From positions 2,371-10,646 of the forward strand of contig JAPPKV010000464.1 in the NCBI GenBank assembly GCA_028819775.1: a DNA stretch of 8,276 nucleotides. Reading direction: 5' to 3'. The notes under the pieces were generated by a model. That model saw only the letters and a program-made list of their open reading frames with translations, made no database searches and was not told where the DNA came from. Below, piece after piece: positions 1-6,703 of this stretch. How positions within the stretch are numbered: the stretch's first letter is position 1; every line of letters begins with the position of its first letter. This DNA is from Gammaproteobacteria bacterium (GTDB lineage: Bacteria; Pseudomonadota; Gammaproteobacteria; Pseudomonadales; Azotimanducaceae_A). The position numbers and the translations under genes are program-made.

Positions 1-53
1 CGGTGGAAATCCGGTGTACGGAACCCATCTAGCTCGATGACGTCGGAATCAAC
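1..53 (+). other. Left-edge leader; possible 3' end of an upstream gene
   Basis: All three + strand frames entering from the left close here, with stops at 30-32, 38-40 and 55-57, so any upstream + strand gene ends within the first 57 bases. The 55-57 TGA would give a GTGA overlap with the GTG start at 54, which is the same junction seen between the next two genes. The stretch is too short to tell which frame is coding. I see no convincing promoter, so the operon's promoter and possibly more of its genes lie to the left. Confidence 0.3.
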
Positions 54-2117
54 GTGACAGACCCGATTCAACCAGCCGCCGACGGCGACCGCATCGCCGC
101 CGTTCGTTTTCGCCCAACGCCAACGGCCACGGCCAAGCGACGCGCCTGGCTGAGCCCGTGGCGCCTTGCCGGGTTTGTCGTCCTGGCGGGTGTGGTGTGG
201 TTCCTGTGGTTCATCTTCACGGCCAAGAGCGTCCGCCTCGAAGCAACCCCCGCCTCGGCCGTCGTCGAGGTGGACGGCGGATTCGCCTTTCGGCTCGGCG
301 ACATCTACCTATTGCGCGAAGGGGACTACCGCATCCGCGCCCGCGCGGAGGGATACGTCGACTTCATCCGCCGGATCGGCATCGGCAGCGATCGCAACCA
401 GACCATCCCGTTCACGCTGACGCCGTTGCCCGGGAGGGTTACGTTTGCGATCGACCCGCCCGGTGCAACAGTGGTCGTGTCGGGTGGCGACGACCTCCGC
501 GGTACCGCGCCGGTCACCCTCCGCGTGCCGGCGGGTCCGCAAGCGGCCCGTGTCAGCCATCCGCGCTACGAAAAGGGTATCGTCGAATTCGAGGTGACCG
601 GCCGGGACCAGGCCCAGACCGTGACCCTCGCCCTACTGCCCAATTGGGCGGACGTCACCCTGCCCACGACGCCATCTCGTGCCCAGGTGCTCATCGACGA
701 CGATCTCTCCGAGACCACCACACCCGGTCCGATACCGATACTTGCCGGCGAACACCGCATCGTCGTCGCGTTGCCCGGCTACAAGCCGTGGACGGACATT
801 ATCTTCGTCACGGCACGGCAGCCAATGACCCTGCCGCCGATCGTCCTCGACAAGGCCGACGGCACACTTGCGATCGAGTCGTCTCCAAAGGGCGCCGGGG
901 TGACCGTTGGCGGCGTCTATGCCGGCGTCACACCGCTCACCGTCGGCCTCGACGCGGACAAACCGCTCGCCGTCAGCGTTTTCAAGGTCGGCTACGCACC
1001 CCGAAATCTCACCGTCGAACTGGCATCCGGGCAACGTCGGGCAATCGACGTGACGCTGACCGCGCTAACAGGCGACCTGTCGGTGAAGACCCGCCCGAAG
1101 GATGCCGAGCTGTGGATCGACAACGAGCATCGTGGGCTGGCGAGCGGCGTTTTCACCCTCGCGGCCGTGCCGCACACGGTGGAGATCAGGAAGGAGGGAT
1201 ATGCCGGCTTCCGCAAGACCGTGGTGCCCCAGCCAGGACTCACCCAGGAGCTCAACGTGCAGCTTCTGACGTTGGCCCAGGCGCGCCTCGAGCGACTCAA
1301 GCAGGTGCGAACCACCGGGCAGGGCCACGAGCTGGTCCTCTTGAGCCCGGGCCGGCTCCGGATGGGCGCCTCCCGCCGAGAGCCCGGTCGTCGCGCCAAC
1401 GAGGTGATCCGAGACGTCGAACTCACCCGGCTGTTCTACCTATCCCGACACGAGGTCACCAACGGCCAGTTCCGCGTATTCGCCAAGGGCCATTCGTCGG
1501 GACAGTTCGAGAACCGTGATCTCGACCACGACACCCAGCCGGTCGTCGGCGTGTCCTGGCACGAGGCCGCGCTCTATTGCAACTGGCTGTCGGAACAAGA
1601 CGACCTCCAACCGTTCTACCGGGAGGAGTTCGGCAAGATCGTCGGCTTTGACTCGACCGCTCTCGGCTACCGGCTCCCCACCGAGGCCGAGTGGGCGTGG
1701 GCCGCCCGGCATGTCGGCGGGACGAACCTATTGCTATTCGCGTGGGGGGATCAACTTCCGCCGCCCGACAGGCACGGCAACTACGCCGACCAGTCGGCAG
1801 CGCATACGGTCGGTCGGATCATCTTCGGCTACAACGACAACTACATCACCAGCGCACCGGTGGGGACGTTCCCGCCAAACGACAAGGGAGTCTACGATCT
1901 CGGCGGCAATGTCGCGGAATGGGTGCACGATTTCTACGAGATTCCCAGCGGCAGTGCCGTGGTCGATCCGCTTGGACCACGCCAGGGCGACTACCATGTG
2001 ATTCGCGGCGCAAGCTGGATGCATGGAACGGTTTCAGACCTCCGACTGTCCGGTCGCGACTACGGGATCGATGGTCGCCCGGATGTGGGCTTCAGGATCG
2101 CAAGGTTCGCGGAGTGA
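54..2117 (+). CDS. Membrane-anchored PEGA-repeat protein with C-terminal SUMF1/FGE-sulfatase-like domain
   Basis: 687 residues. A basic N-terminus of about 38 residues precedes one membrane helix (about 39-56), which places the rest in the periplasm. Residues 60-408 form about five tandem PEGA-like repeats of roughly 70 residues (60-126, 127-197, 198-269, 270-339, 340-408), each with a P-x-x-A-x-V start and most with a G-Y near the middle. Residues about 422-686 are a SUMF1/FGE-sulfatase fold, with RLPTEAEWAWAAR at 540-552, FAWGD at 562-566, DLGGNVAEW at 615-623, VIRGASW at 649-655 and DVGFRIAR at 677-684. True formylglycine-generating enzymes use two cysteines shortly after the RGxSW motif. 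Here that stretch has none, and the only cysteine in the protein is C509, so oxidation of sulfatases is unlikely. A binding or scaffold role is inferred. The GTG at 54 is the first usable start after the in-frame stop at 30-32, with a weak GGA six bases upstream. Confidence 0.9.
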   Translation: MTDPIQPAADGDRIAAVRFRPTPTATAKRRAWLSPWRLAGFVVLAGVVWFLWFIFTAKSVRLEATPASAVVEVDGGFAFRLGDIYLLREGDYRIRARAEGYVDFIRRIGIGSDRNQTIPFTLTPLPGRVTFAIDPPGATVVVSGGDDLRGTAPVTLRVPAGPQAARVSHPRYEKGIVEFEVTGRDQAQTVTLALLPNWADVTLPTTPSRAQVLIDDDLSETTTPGPIPILAGEHRIVVALPGYKPWTDIIFVTARQPMTLPPIVLDKADGTLAIESSPKGAGVTVGGVYAGVTPLTVGLDADKPLAVSVFKVGYAPRNLTVELASGQRRAIDVTLTALTGDLSVKTRPKDAELWIDNEHRGLASGVFTLAAVPHTVEIRKEGYAGFRKTVVPQPGLTQELNVQLLTLAQARLERLKQVRTTGQGHELVLLSPGRLRMGASRREPGRRANEVIRDVELTRLFYLSRHEVTNGQFRVFAKGHSSGQFENRDLDHDTQPVVGVSWHEAALYCNWLSEQDDLQPFYREEFGKIVGFDSTALGYRLPTEAEWAWAARHVGGTNLLLFAWGDQLPPPDRHGNYADQSAAHTVGRIIFGYNDNYITSAPVGTFPPNDKGVYDLGGNVAEWVHDFYEIPSGSAVVDPLGPRQGDYHVIRGASWMHGTVSDLRLSGRDYGIDGRPDVGFRIARFAE

Positions 2118-2443
2118 ATGTGGACGTGACGGCGAGACGACGGCGAAGGCACATGGCCGCCGTTGCGCTGTGTTGCCTGGCGGGTACTCTTCTCACCGCG
2201 CCGGATGGCCCGTGGAATGCGCCGGGGATCACATTGGCCGCCGAGCAGGACGAGGCGCCTACCAGCCAATCCGAGTCCAACGAACCGGCGACGAAAGCGC
2301 CGGCCGAGGCATCGAAAGACGGTGAGGACCGGCCCCCCGACGAGGAGCCGGCCCAGTCAGAGGCAGACGAGTCCGATGAGATCTTTGTGCCCAGTGAGGA
2401 TATCTCCGAGGATATCGACGTTCCGTTTCCGGTCGACATCTGA
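2114..2443 (+). CDS. Small secreted acidic protein of unknown function
   Basis: 109 residues from GTG 2114, which overlaps the preceding stop as GTGA; AAGG at 2102-2105 lies 8 bases upstream. GTG 2120 and ATG 2153 are alternative starts. Residues 8-12 are five arginines, followed by a hydrophobic segment (about 14-28) and a possible signal-peptidase site near L41-A42-A43. The remainder is low complexity and strongly acidic, with about a third of residues 44-109 being Asp or Glu, plus many Pro, Ser and Ala. It ends in the more ordered-looking tail IFVPSEDISEDIDVPFPVDI. I do not recognise a family. Its place between the PEGA/SUMF1 protein and the channel subunit, with translational coupling, suggests a periplasmic accessory or linker peptide of the same complex. 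The frame is supported by the signal-like start and by the spacing at both ends. Confidence 0.7.
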   Translation: MNVDVTARRRRRHMAAVALCCLAGTLLTAPDGPWNAPGITLAAEQDEAPTSQSESNEPATKAPAEASKDGEDRPPDEEPAQSEADESDEIFVPSEDISEDIDVPFPVDI

Positions 2444-2458
2444 CGGCGTGGTACTGCA

Positions 2459-3256
2459 ATGAGAAAAACCCTACCTTTCGACTTCATCTACCAGGTGGTT
2501 GCGCTTGTGGTCGCCGTCATCCTGGTGCACCTGGTCTATGTCACGGTAATCCGCCCCAACGCCGACACGATCCTCGAGGTGCAGGAGCAGCGAGCCCAGG
2601 TCGAAGAGGACTTCGTTCCGGACCGGTCCCTTTACGTCGTGCTGCACAACTTCGAACAGGAGTGCTGCTTCATCCTGATGTTCTGGGCGATGGCCATCAT
2701 GGGGCTCAAGACCCGGAACTGCCTCCGGGAGCGCCGCATGCTCCAGAATCCGTTCGTGGAGGTGACCGAGGGCATGAGCATCCTGCCCGAGGACACGCGC
2801 GAGTATTCGCGTCCGCTTCAGGCCCTGCCCGAGTCCACCCGGAACAACCTCCTGCCGAGAGCGTTGCTCGCCGCACTGCAGCGATTCGCCTCCACGAGCA
2901 ACGTCCAGGACGTCTCCAACGCGGTACGAGCCGTATGCGACACCGAGTCCGACCGCCTCGACAGCGAACTCGCCATGGTGCGCTACATCGCCTGGGCGAT
3001 CCCTTCCATCGGGTTCATCGGCACCGTACGCGGCATCGGTGCCGCCTTAGGCCAGGCGTACCGCGCCGTCGAGGGCGACATTTCCGGCGTCACGGCGAGC
3101 CTAGGCGTTGCCTTCAACTCGACCTTCGTCGCACTCGTCATCAGCATCGTCGTCATGTTCCTGATGCACCAGTTGCAGCTTATCCAGGAACGCCTCGTCC
3201 TCGACACGCAACACTACTGCGACGACTACCTGATACGTCACATGCAGGTGCGTTGA
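2459..3256 (+). CDS. MotA/TolQ/ExbB-family proton channel subunit
   Basis: 265 residues and an inner-membrane protein. Four hydrophobic segments are visible: about 10-31, 66-84, 172-198 and 212-238. A cytoplasmic-type loop of about 87 residues separates helices 2 and 3. This layout is MotA-like; ExbB and TolQ have three helices. Helix 3 carries P182-S-I-G-F-I-G-T-V-R-G-I-G194, which matches the ExbB/TolQ signature P-x-L-G-L-x-G-T-V-x-G, including T189. Helix 4 has S221-T222 in the place of the conserved channel threonine. Proteins of this family form pentamers that convert proton flow into movement around a dimer of single-pass TolR/ExbD/MotB partners, and the two Asp-containing single-pass proteins encoded at 4561 and 5646 are the obvious candidates. 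A 35-residue periplasmic loop (32-65) is rich in Glu and Gln. The start lies 15 bases after the previous stop and has no clear Shine-Dalgarno. The family call is firm; the cargo is unknown. Confidence 0.88.
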   Translation: MRKTLPFDFIYQVVALVVAVILVHLVYVTVIRPNADTILEVQEQRAQVEEDFVPDRSLYVVLHNFEQECCFILMFWAMAIMGLKTRNCLRERRMLQNPFVEVTEGMSILPEDTREYSRPLQALPESTRNNLLPRALLAALQRFASTSNVQDVSNAVRAVCDTESDRLDSELAMVRYIAWAIPSIGFIGTVRGIGAALGQAYRAVEGDISGVTASLGVAFNSTFVALVISIVVMFLMHQLQLIQERLVLDTQHYCDDYLIRHMQVR

Positions 3257-3257
3257 C

Positions 3258-4568
3258 ATGCTAGTGCTCGACATCAACGACACCGAGATCAGGCTGACGC
3301 GCGACGGCGAGGAGCTCTACCGGCAGCCGGGCGTGGCGGACGTCGCCCCCAAGAACACGGTACTCGGCTACGAGGCACGCGCGCGTTCCCGACTTCACCC
3401 ACAGCAGTCGCACAACGAATTCTGGCAGCGCATGAACGGCGATCCCGTCACGCCTCGCGGCCGCGGCGTGGCCAATCAAGCGGACCTCGTCTATCTGCAG
3501 TTGCAGGAACTGCGTGCCGCCACGGGGGAAAAACGCCCCGCCGTGGTCGTGGTGGCGCCTTCCGCGGTTACCAACGAGCAGTTCGCCGTTCTCCTCGGAA
3601 TCGCGGCCGAGGCCGGCTTCGACGTGCGCGCCATCGTCGATGCCTCCGTAGCGGCTGCCAGCCGAGAGACCTGGGACGGCTCCTGCGGAGTTGTCGATGT
3701 CTCTCTTCAACGCGCGACCCTCGCCCGGGTCGAACGTGTGGATACCGACGACGGGCCGATCATGCGCCGTGCCGCCGTCGACGAGATCCCCGCCGCGGGA
3801 TTCGCGCCACTCCTCGAGGGTTGGATCGATGTCGTCGCCGACCGATTCGTGGACGGCACGCGCTTCGATCCGTTGCGGATCGCCAACACCGAACAACAGG
3901 TCTTCGATCAACTCCTTGCCGGGATCGACGCCGGCGCGGCGGAATTCGCCATCGAGGTCGACCATCACGACGTGAAACGCCGGGTCAGCGTGTCACGCCA
4001 CGCCCTGGCACAGAAGTCGTCGCAACGCTACGAACTGTTTGCGCGCGCGCTGGGCAGTGCCGGAACTCTCGCCGTCAGCCATCGAGTGCTCCGCCTGCCG
4101 GGCTTTGCCGGTTTCCTCCAGCAAGCGGGCCACCAGCTTCTACCGCTCACCCCGGACACCATCGATGTCGCAGTTCGGGATCAGGCCGAGCACATATTGC
4201 CGGGGCCGGGAGACGCCGGCGGCGCACCCGGTGCCCGCCTGGTTACCTCCTTGCCGGCCCCGGCAAGCGCGACCTCGAGCCCCACGCCGGCCAGGTGGCC
4301 CACCCATGTGCTCTGCGAGGCGCTTGCCATCCCGCTGGTCCATGACGTCAGTGCCAACGAGCATCCGGCGTTTCGACCCGGATCGCCGACCTTCCGGATC
4401 AGGCGCGGCGAGAACGGTATCTCGGTGGTGCCGGCACCGGACTCAGGCATTTCCTTGAACGGCATCCCCATCGACTTCGAACATCCTGCCGCGGCTGGGG
4501 ATACCATCGGCAGCGGCGATCTCGCGTTCCACCTGATCGCCGTCGTCGACGGAGAGACCGATGGCTAG
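3258..4568 (+). CDS. Degenerate Hsp70/actin-fold ATPase-like protein with C-terminal FHA-like segment
   Basis: 436 residues with no membrane segment or signal peptide, so cytoplasmic. The order of elements follows an Hsp70/actin-fold nucleotide-binding domain: LVLDINDTEIRL (2-13) where Hsp70 has its first phosphate loop, AVVVVAPSAVTNEQ (95-108) and GFDVRAIVDASVAAAS (120-135) resembling the Hsp70 strand, helix and 'NEPTAAA' stretch, then CGVVDVSLQRATLARV (143-158) at the second phosphate loop. VLRLPGFAGFLQQ (277-289) and LTPDTIDVAVRDQAEH (297-312) match the late 'GGSTRIP' and 'PDEAVAxGAA' elements. The glycine-rich phosphate loops are not preserved, so ATP hydrolysis is doubtful. A Pro/Ala-rich linker (about 316-346) leads to residues 376-430, where ISLNGIPIDF, GDTIGSGDLAFHLI and the preceding strands resemble an FHA fold. 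The start is one base after the channel gene's stop, with AGG at 3246-3248. The fold is inferred from motif order only; it could instead be an FtsA/PilM-type actin homologue. Confidence 0.72.
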   Translation: MLVLDINDTEIRLTRDGEELYRQPGVADVAPKNTVLGYEARARSRLHPQQSHNEFWQRMNGDPVTPRGRGVANQADLVYLQLQELRAATGEKRPAVVVVAPSAVTNEQFAVLLGIAAEAGFDVRAIVDASVAAASRETWDGSCGVVDVSLQRATLARVERVDTDDGPIMRRAAVDEIPAAGFAPLLEGWIDVVADRFVDGTRFDPLRIANTEQQVFDQLLAGIDAGAAEFAIEVDHHDVKRRVSVSRHALAQKSSQRYELFARALGSAGTLAVSHRVLRLPGFAGFLQQAGHQLLPLTPDTIDVAVRDQAEHILPGPGDAGGAPGARLVTSLPAPASATSSPTPARWPTHVLCEALAIPLVHDVSANEHPAFRPGSPTFRIRRGENGISVVPAPDSGISLNGIPIDFEHPAAAGDTIGSGDLAFHLIAVVDGETDG

Positions 4569-5649
4569 GCAGACCGGCCGGCGGTTCAACGTGTTCTCGC
4601 TGGCATTCCTCGATGTGATGTCGTGCGGGTTCGGCGCCGTCGTGCTCGTGTTTCTGATCATCAACCACCGTATCGACGACGAGGCGAAGGATGTCGACAG
4701 GGATCTGCTCTCGGAGTCCCGCCTGCTCGACTACCAGATCCTGACCGGCGAGAAAGACCTGGTGGACCTGCAGACACTCGTGGAGGACGCCAGAAAGCGG
4801 GTCGCCGACGCCAACCGGCAATTGCTCGCGAAGATCGCCGATCGCGACCGGCACAGGGAGGAACTCGAAGAACTCGATGCGAAGACCGTTGCGGAACGCG
4901 AAAGCGTCGAAGATCTGACGTCCGACGTCGAGGATCGGGAACAGGACGTGAAACGCCTCCAGGAGGAGGAGCAACGGCTCGCCGGCACTAGGCTGCTCGA
5001 GGTCAAGGGCGAAGGCGACCGCCAGTATCTCACCGGCCTCTACGTCGGCGGCCGGCACATCCTGATTGCGCTCGATGCCTCGGCCAGCATGTTGGACGAG
5101 ACGATCGTCCAGGTGATACGGCGTCGCAACATGTCCCGGGAACGGCAACTGAACGCGCCCAAGTGGGAACGAGCCCGGAATACGGTCAGGTGGTTGGCTG
5201 CCCGAACCCCCTTGGACAGCAACTTCCAGATCCTGCTCTATGGCGACGAGGCGAGATTCCTCCTGCCGGAGACGGGTTGGATTCCGGCTACCGACGTGGG
5301 AATCCTAGACGAGGCCCTCGACACGCTCGACGACACGGTACCCGCCGGCGGCACCAATCTCGAGGGCTTGTTCGATGTCGTCGGCGCAATGCGTCCCCTG
5401 CCCGACAACGTCTTCCTGGTGACCGACGGCCTGCCGACCCGATCCAACAGGAAGCCGCGCTCCTCCACTGTCGACGGCCGGCAACGGGTCAGGCTGTTCA
5501 CCGACGCCGTCAGGCTGTGGCCAGCCGGTGTTCCCGTCAACGTGATCATGTTCCCGATGGAGGGAGACTGGCAGGCGTCCGCGGCGTATTGGATTCTCGC
5601 CGCGAACAGTGGCGGCACGTACATGTCGCCGTCGAGGGACTGGCCATGA
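4561..5649 (+). CDS. Single-pass coiled-coil VWA-domain protein A (TolR/ExbD-like membrane anchor)
   Basis: 362 residues. One N-terminal membrane helix (about 14-34) begins SLAFLDVMSCGFGAVVLV; D18 sits near the start of the helix, as the proton-carrying Asp does in ExbD, TolR and MotB. A charged, Glu/Arg/Asp-rich coiled coil follows (about 40-142). A VWA domain spans about 165-358, with a complete MIDAS set: D172-A-S-A-S176, T265 in GGTNLEG, and D289 in VTDG. The topology puts the coiled coil and VWA domain in the periplasm, where the domain would bind a metal and a ligand. The start overlaps the previous gene by 8 bases and has GGAG at 4551-4554, six bases upstream. It is paralogous to the next gene in helix, layout and domain. 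VWA and anchor are clear; a motor-partner role is inferred. Confidence 0.88.
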   Translation: MARQTGRRFNVFSLAFLDVMSCGFGAVVLVFLIINHRIDDEAKDVDRDLLSESRLLDYQILTGEKDLVDLQTLVEDARKRVADANRQLLAKIADRDRHREELEELDAKTVAERESVEDLTSDVEDREQDVKRLQEEEQRLAGTRLLEVKGEGDRQYLTGLYVGGRHILIALDASASMLDETIVQVIRRRNMSRERQLNAPKWERARNTVRWLAARTPLDSNFQILLYGDEARFLLPETGWIPATDVGILDEALDTLDDTVPAGGTNLEGLFDVVGAMRPLPDNVFLVTDGLPTRSNRKPRSSTVDGRQRVRLFTDAVRLWPAGVPVNVIMFPMEGDWQASAAYWILAANSGGTYMSPSRDWP

Positions 5650-6623
5650 TCCGCCGACGCGGTCTCGAGGAGATCGGGCTGTCGTTCCTCGACGTCATCT
5701 GTTGTGGTTTCGGCGCGATCATCCTGCTCTTGATGATCATCAAGACCGTCGAACCCATCCTCATCGAGGATCCCATGATCACTCGGGAAGGACTGGTGCA
5801 GAAACGCGAACAGCTCAACGAGATCCTCGGCGAAACCCGAATCCTGAGACGCCAACTGACCGACGAGGAGCGCCAACTGACGCGTGAACTCGCCGAACTT
5901 GCCAAAGTGGAGCGCGACATCAACGACATCCTCGGGCAGTATCGCGCCACGGCGGAGGAGGCGGAGTTCCAGCAATCGACGAGGGAGCGCCTCGTCCAGG
6001 CGAAGCAGTCCCTCACCGCCGAAATGGAGCGTCTGCTCGGACTCGACTTCGTGCGCGCCACGAACACGATCGGCGGCGTCACGGTGGACAGCGAGTACAT
6101 CATCTTCGTCATCGATACCTCCGGCAGCATGCAACAGTGGGCGTGGGGCGCCGTGCAGCGAAAAGTCCGGGAGGCGCTCGACATCTATCCCCGGGTCAAG
6201 GGCATCCAGGTCATGAACGACATGGGCGACTACATGTTCCCGGAGACCGCTGGACGCTGGATTGAAGACACCCCCGGCCGACGGCGCGATATGCTGCGCG
6301 TCCTCGCGGGTTGGTCCCCGAACTCGAACTCGAGCCCGGTGGAGGGCATCCAACAGGCAATCAACACCTACTACTCCCGCGACCGGAAAATCAGCATCTA
6401 CGTCTTCGGCGACGATTTCTCCAAGAGGTCGATCGAGCGGGTGGTCGACACCGTCGACCAGGTAAACCGCGTCGTCGAAGACGGCAGCCGCAGGGTGCGG
6501 ATTCACGCAGTGGGCTTCCCCGTGCGCGTCGGGGCCAACTCCGGCAACCGGTTTGCGGCCCTGATGCGCGAACTGACGTTCCGGAACGACGGAACCTTTG
6601 TCGGGCTGTCGACTTTCGAGTAG
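5646..6623 (+). CDS. Single-pass coiled-coil VWA-domain protein B (TolR/ExbD-like membrane anchor)
   Basis: 325 residues from ATG 5646, which overlaps the previous stop as ATGA; GAGGGA at 5634-5639 is six bases upstream. The reading frame stays open much further upstream, but that part only shadows the previous gene. The membrane helix (about 12-33) begins GLSFLDVICCGFGAIILLL, with D16 in the TolR/ExbD position. A coiled coil covers about 45-132. The VWA domain (about 148-323) has MIDAS D157-T-S-G-S161, a likely third ligand at S229 or S230, and D256/D257 in VFGDDFS. It lacks the insertion that follows the MIDAS strand in protein A and is shorter overall. The two proteins share the anchor motif much more closely than the rest of the sequence, so that helix is probably under specific constraint to fit the channel. 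A heterodimer of A and B is a reasonable inference. Confidence 0.88.
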   Translation: MIRRRGLEEIGLSFLDVICCGFGAIILLLMIIKTVEPILIEDPMITREGLVQKREQLNEILGETRILRRQLTDEERQLTRELAELAKVERDINDILGQYRATAEEAEFQQSTRERLVQAKQSLTAEMERLLGLDFVRATNTIGGVTVDSEYIIFVIDTSGSMQQWAWGAVQRKVREALDIYPRVKGIQVMNDMGDYMFPETAGRWIEDTPGRRRDMLRVLAGWSPNSNSSPVEGIQQAINTYYSRDRKISIYVFGDDFSKRSIERVVDTVDQVNRVVEDGSRRVRIHAVGFPVRVGANSGNRFAALMRELTFRNDGTFVGLSTFE

Positions 6624-6632
6624 GCTCAACAC

Positions 6633-6661
6633 TTGCCGTTACGGAGCGACCCGCATATGGC
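6633..6661 (+). promoter_or_regulatory. Weak sigma70-like promoter candidate before the lipoprotein pair
   Basis: TTGCCG (6633-6638) and TATGGC (6656-6661) are separated by 17 bases in the only gap of note between the motor block and the lipoprotein genes. The spacing is ideal, but the hexamers match consensus at only four and three positions. In GC-rich DNA this can occur by chance. Confidence 0.2.
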
Positions 6662-6680
6662 CGCAGACGCCGCGTCGGCC
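6659..6680 (+). other. Intergenic hairpin
   Basis: GGCC (6659-6662) pairs with GGCC (6677-6680), and GACG (6666-6669) with CGTC (6673-6676), around a three-base loop and a three-base bulge. No U-run follows, so it is not a standard intrinsic terminator. It ends 23 bases before the ATG at 6704 and could protect an mRNA end or reduce readthrough. Short GC-rich stems are common in such DNA. Confidence 0.3.
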
Positions 6681-6703
6681 AAGGTGGCGCAAGGATGGAT
6701 ACG

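Noticed and set aside
158..1519. 453-residue + strand frame overlapping the PEGA/SUMF1 gene
   Set aside because: The translation is dominated by Arg, Pro and Gly, typical of an off-frame reading of GC-rich DNA, while the overlapping frame has well-formed PEGA and SUMF1 motifs.
1317..2114. Active formylglycine-generating enzyme
   Set aside because: The catalytic cysteine pair is missing and no sulfatase gene is visible.
5163..5645. Upstream extension of VWA protein B by 161 residues
   Set aside because: The extension only shadows protein A's VWA domain. ATG 5646 has a good Shine-Dalgarno and puts the FLD helix at the N-terminus as in the paralogue.
2459..6623. Zorya-type anti-phage system (ZorA/ZorB)
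   Set aside because: The channel subunit lacks ZorA's long cytoplasmic tail, the single-pass partners have VWA domains instead of a peptidoglycan-binding domain, and no ZorC/D/E-like helicase or nuclease is present. A defence role is not excluded but has no support here.
5238..6632. 464-residue minus strand open frame opposite the two VWA genes
   Set aside because: It lies antisense to two genes with clear domains. Long antisense frames are expected in GC-rich coding DNA, and the translation shows no recognisable domain.
6311..6703. Upstream extension of the first lipoprotein gene
   Set aside because: It would overlap the VWA gene and bury the signal peptide and lipobox deep in the protein. 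No start codon occurs in frame between 6624 and 6694.
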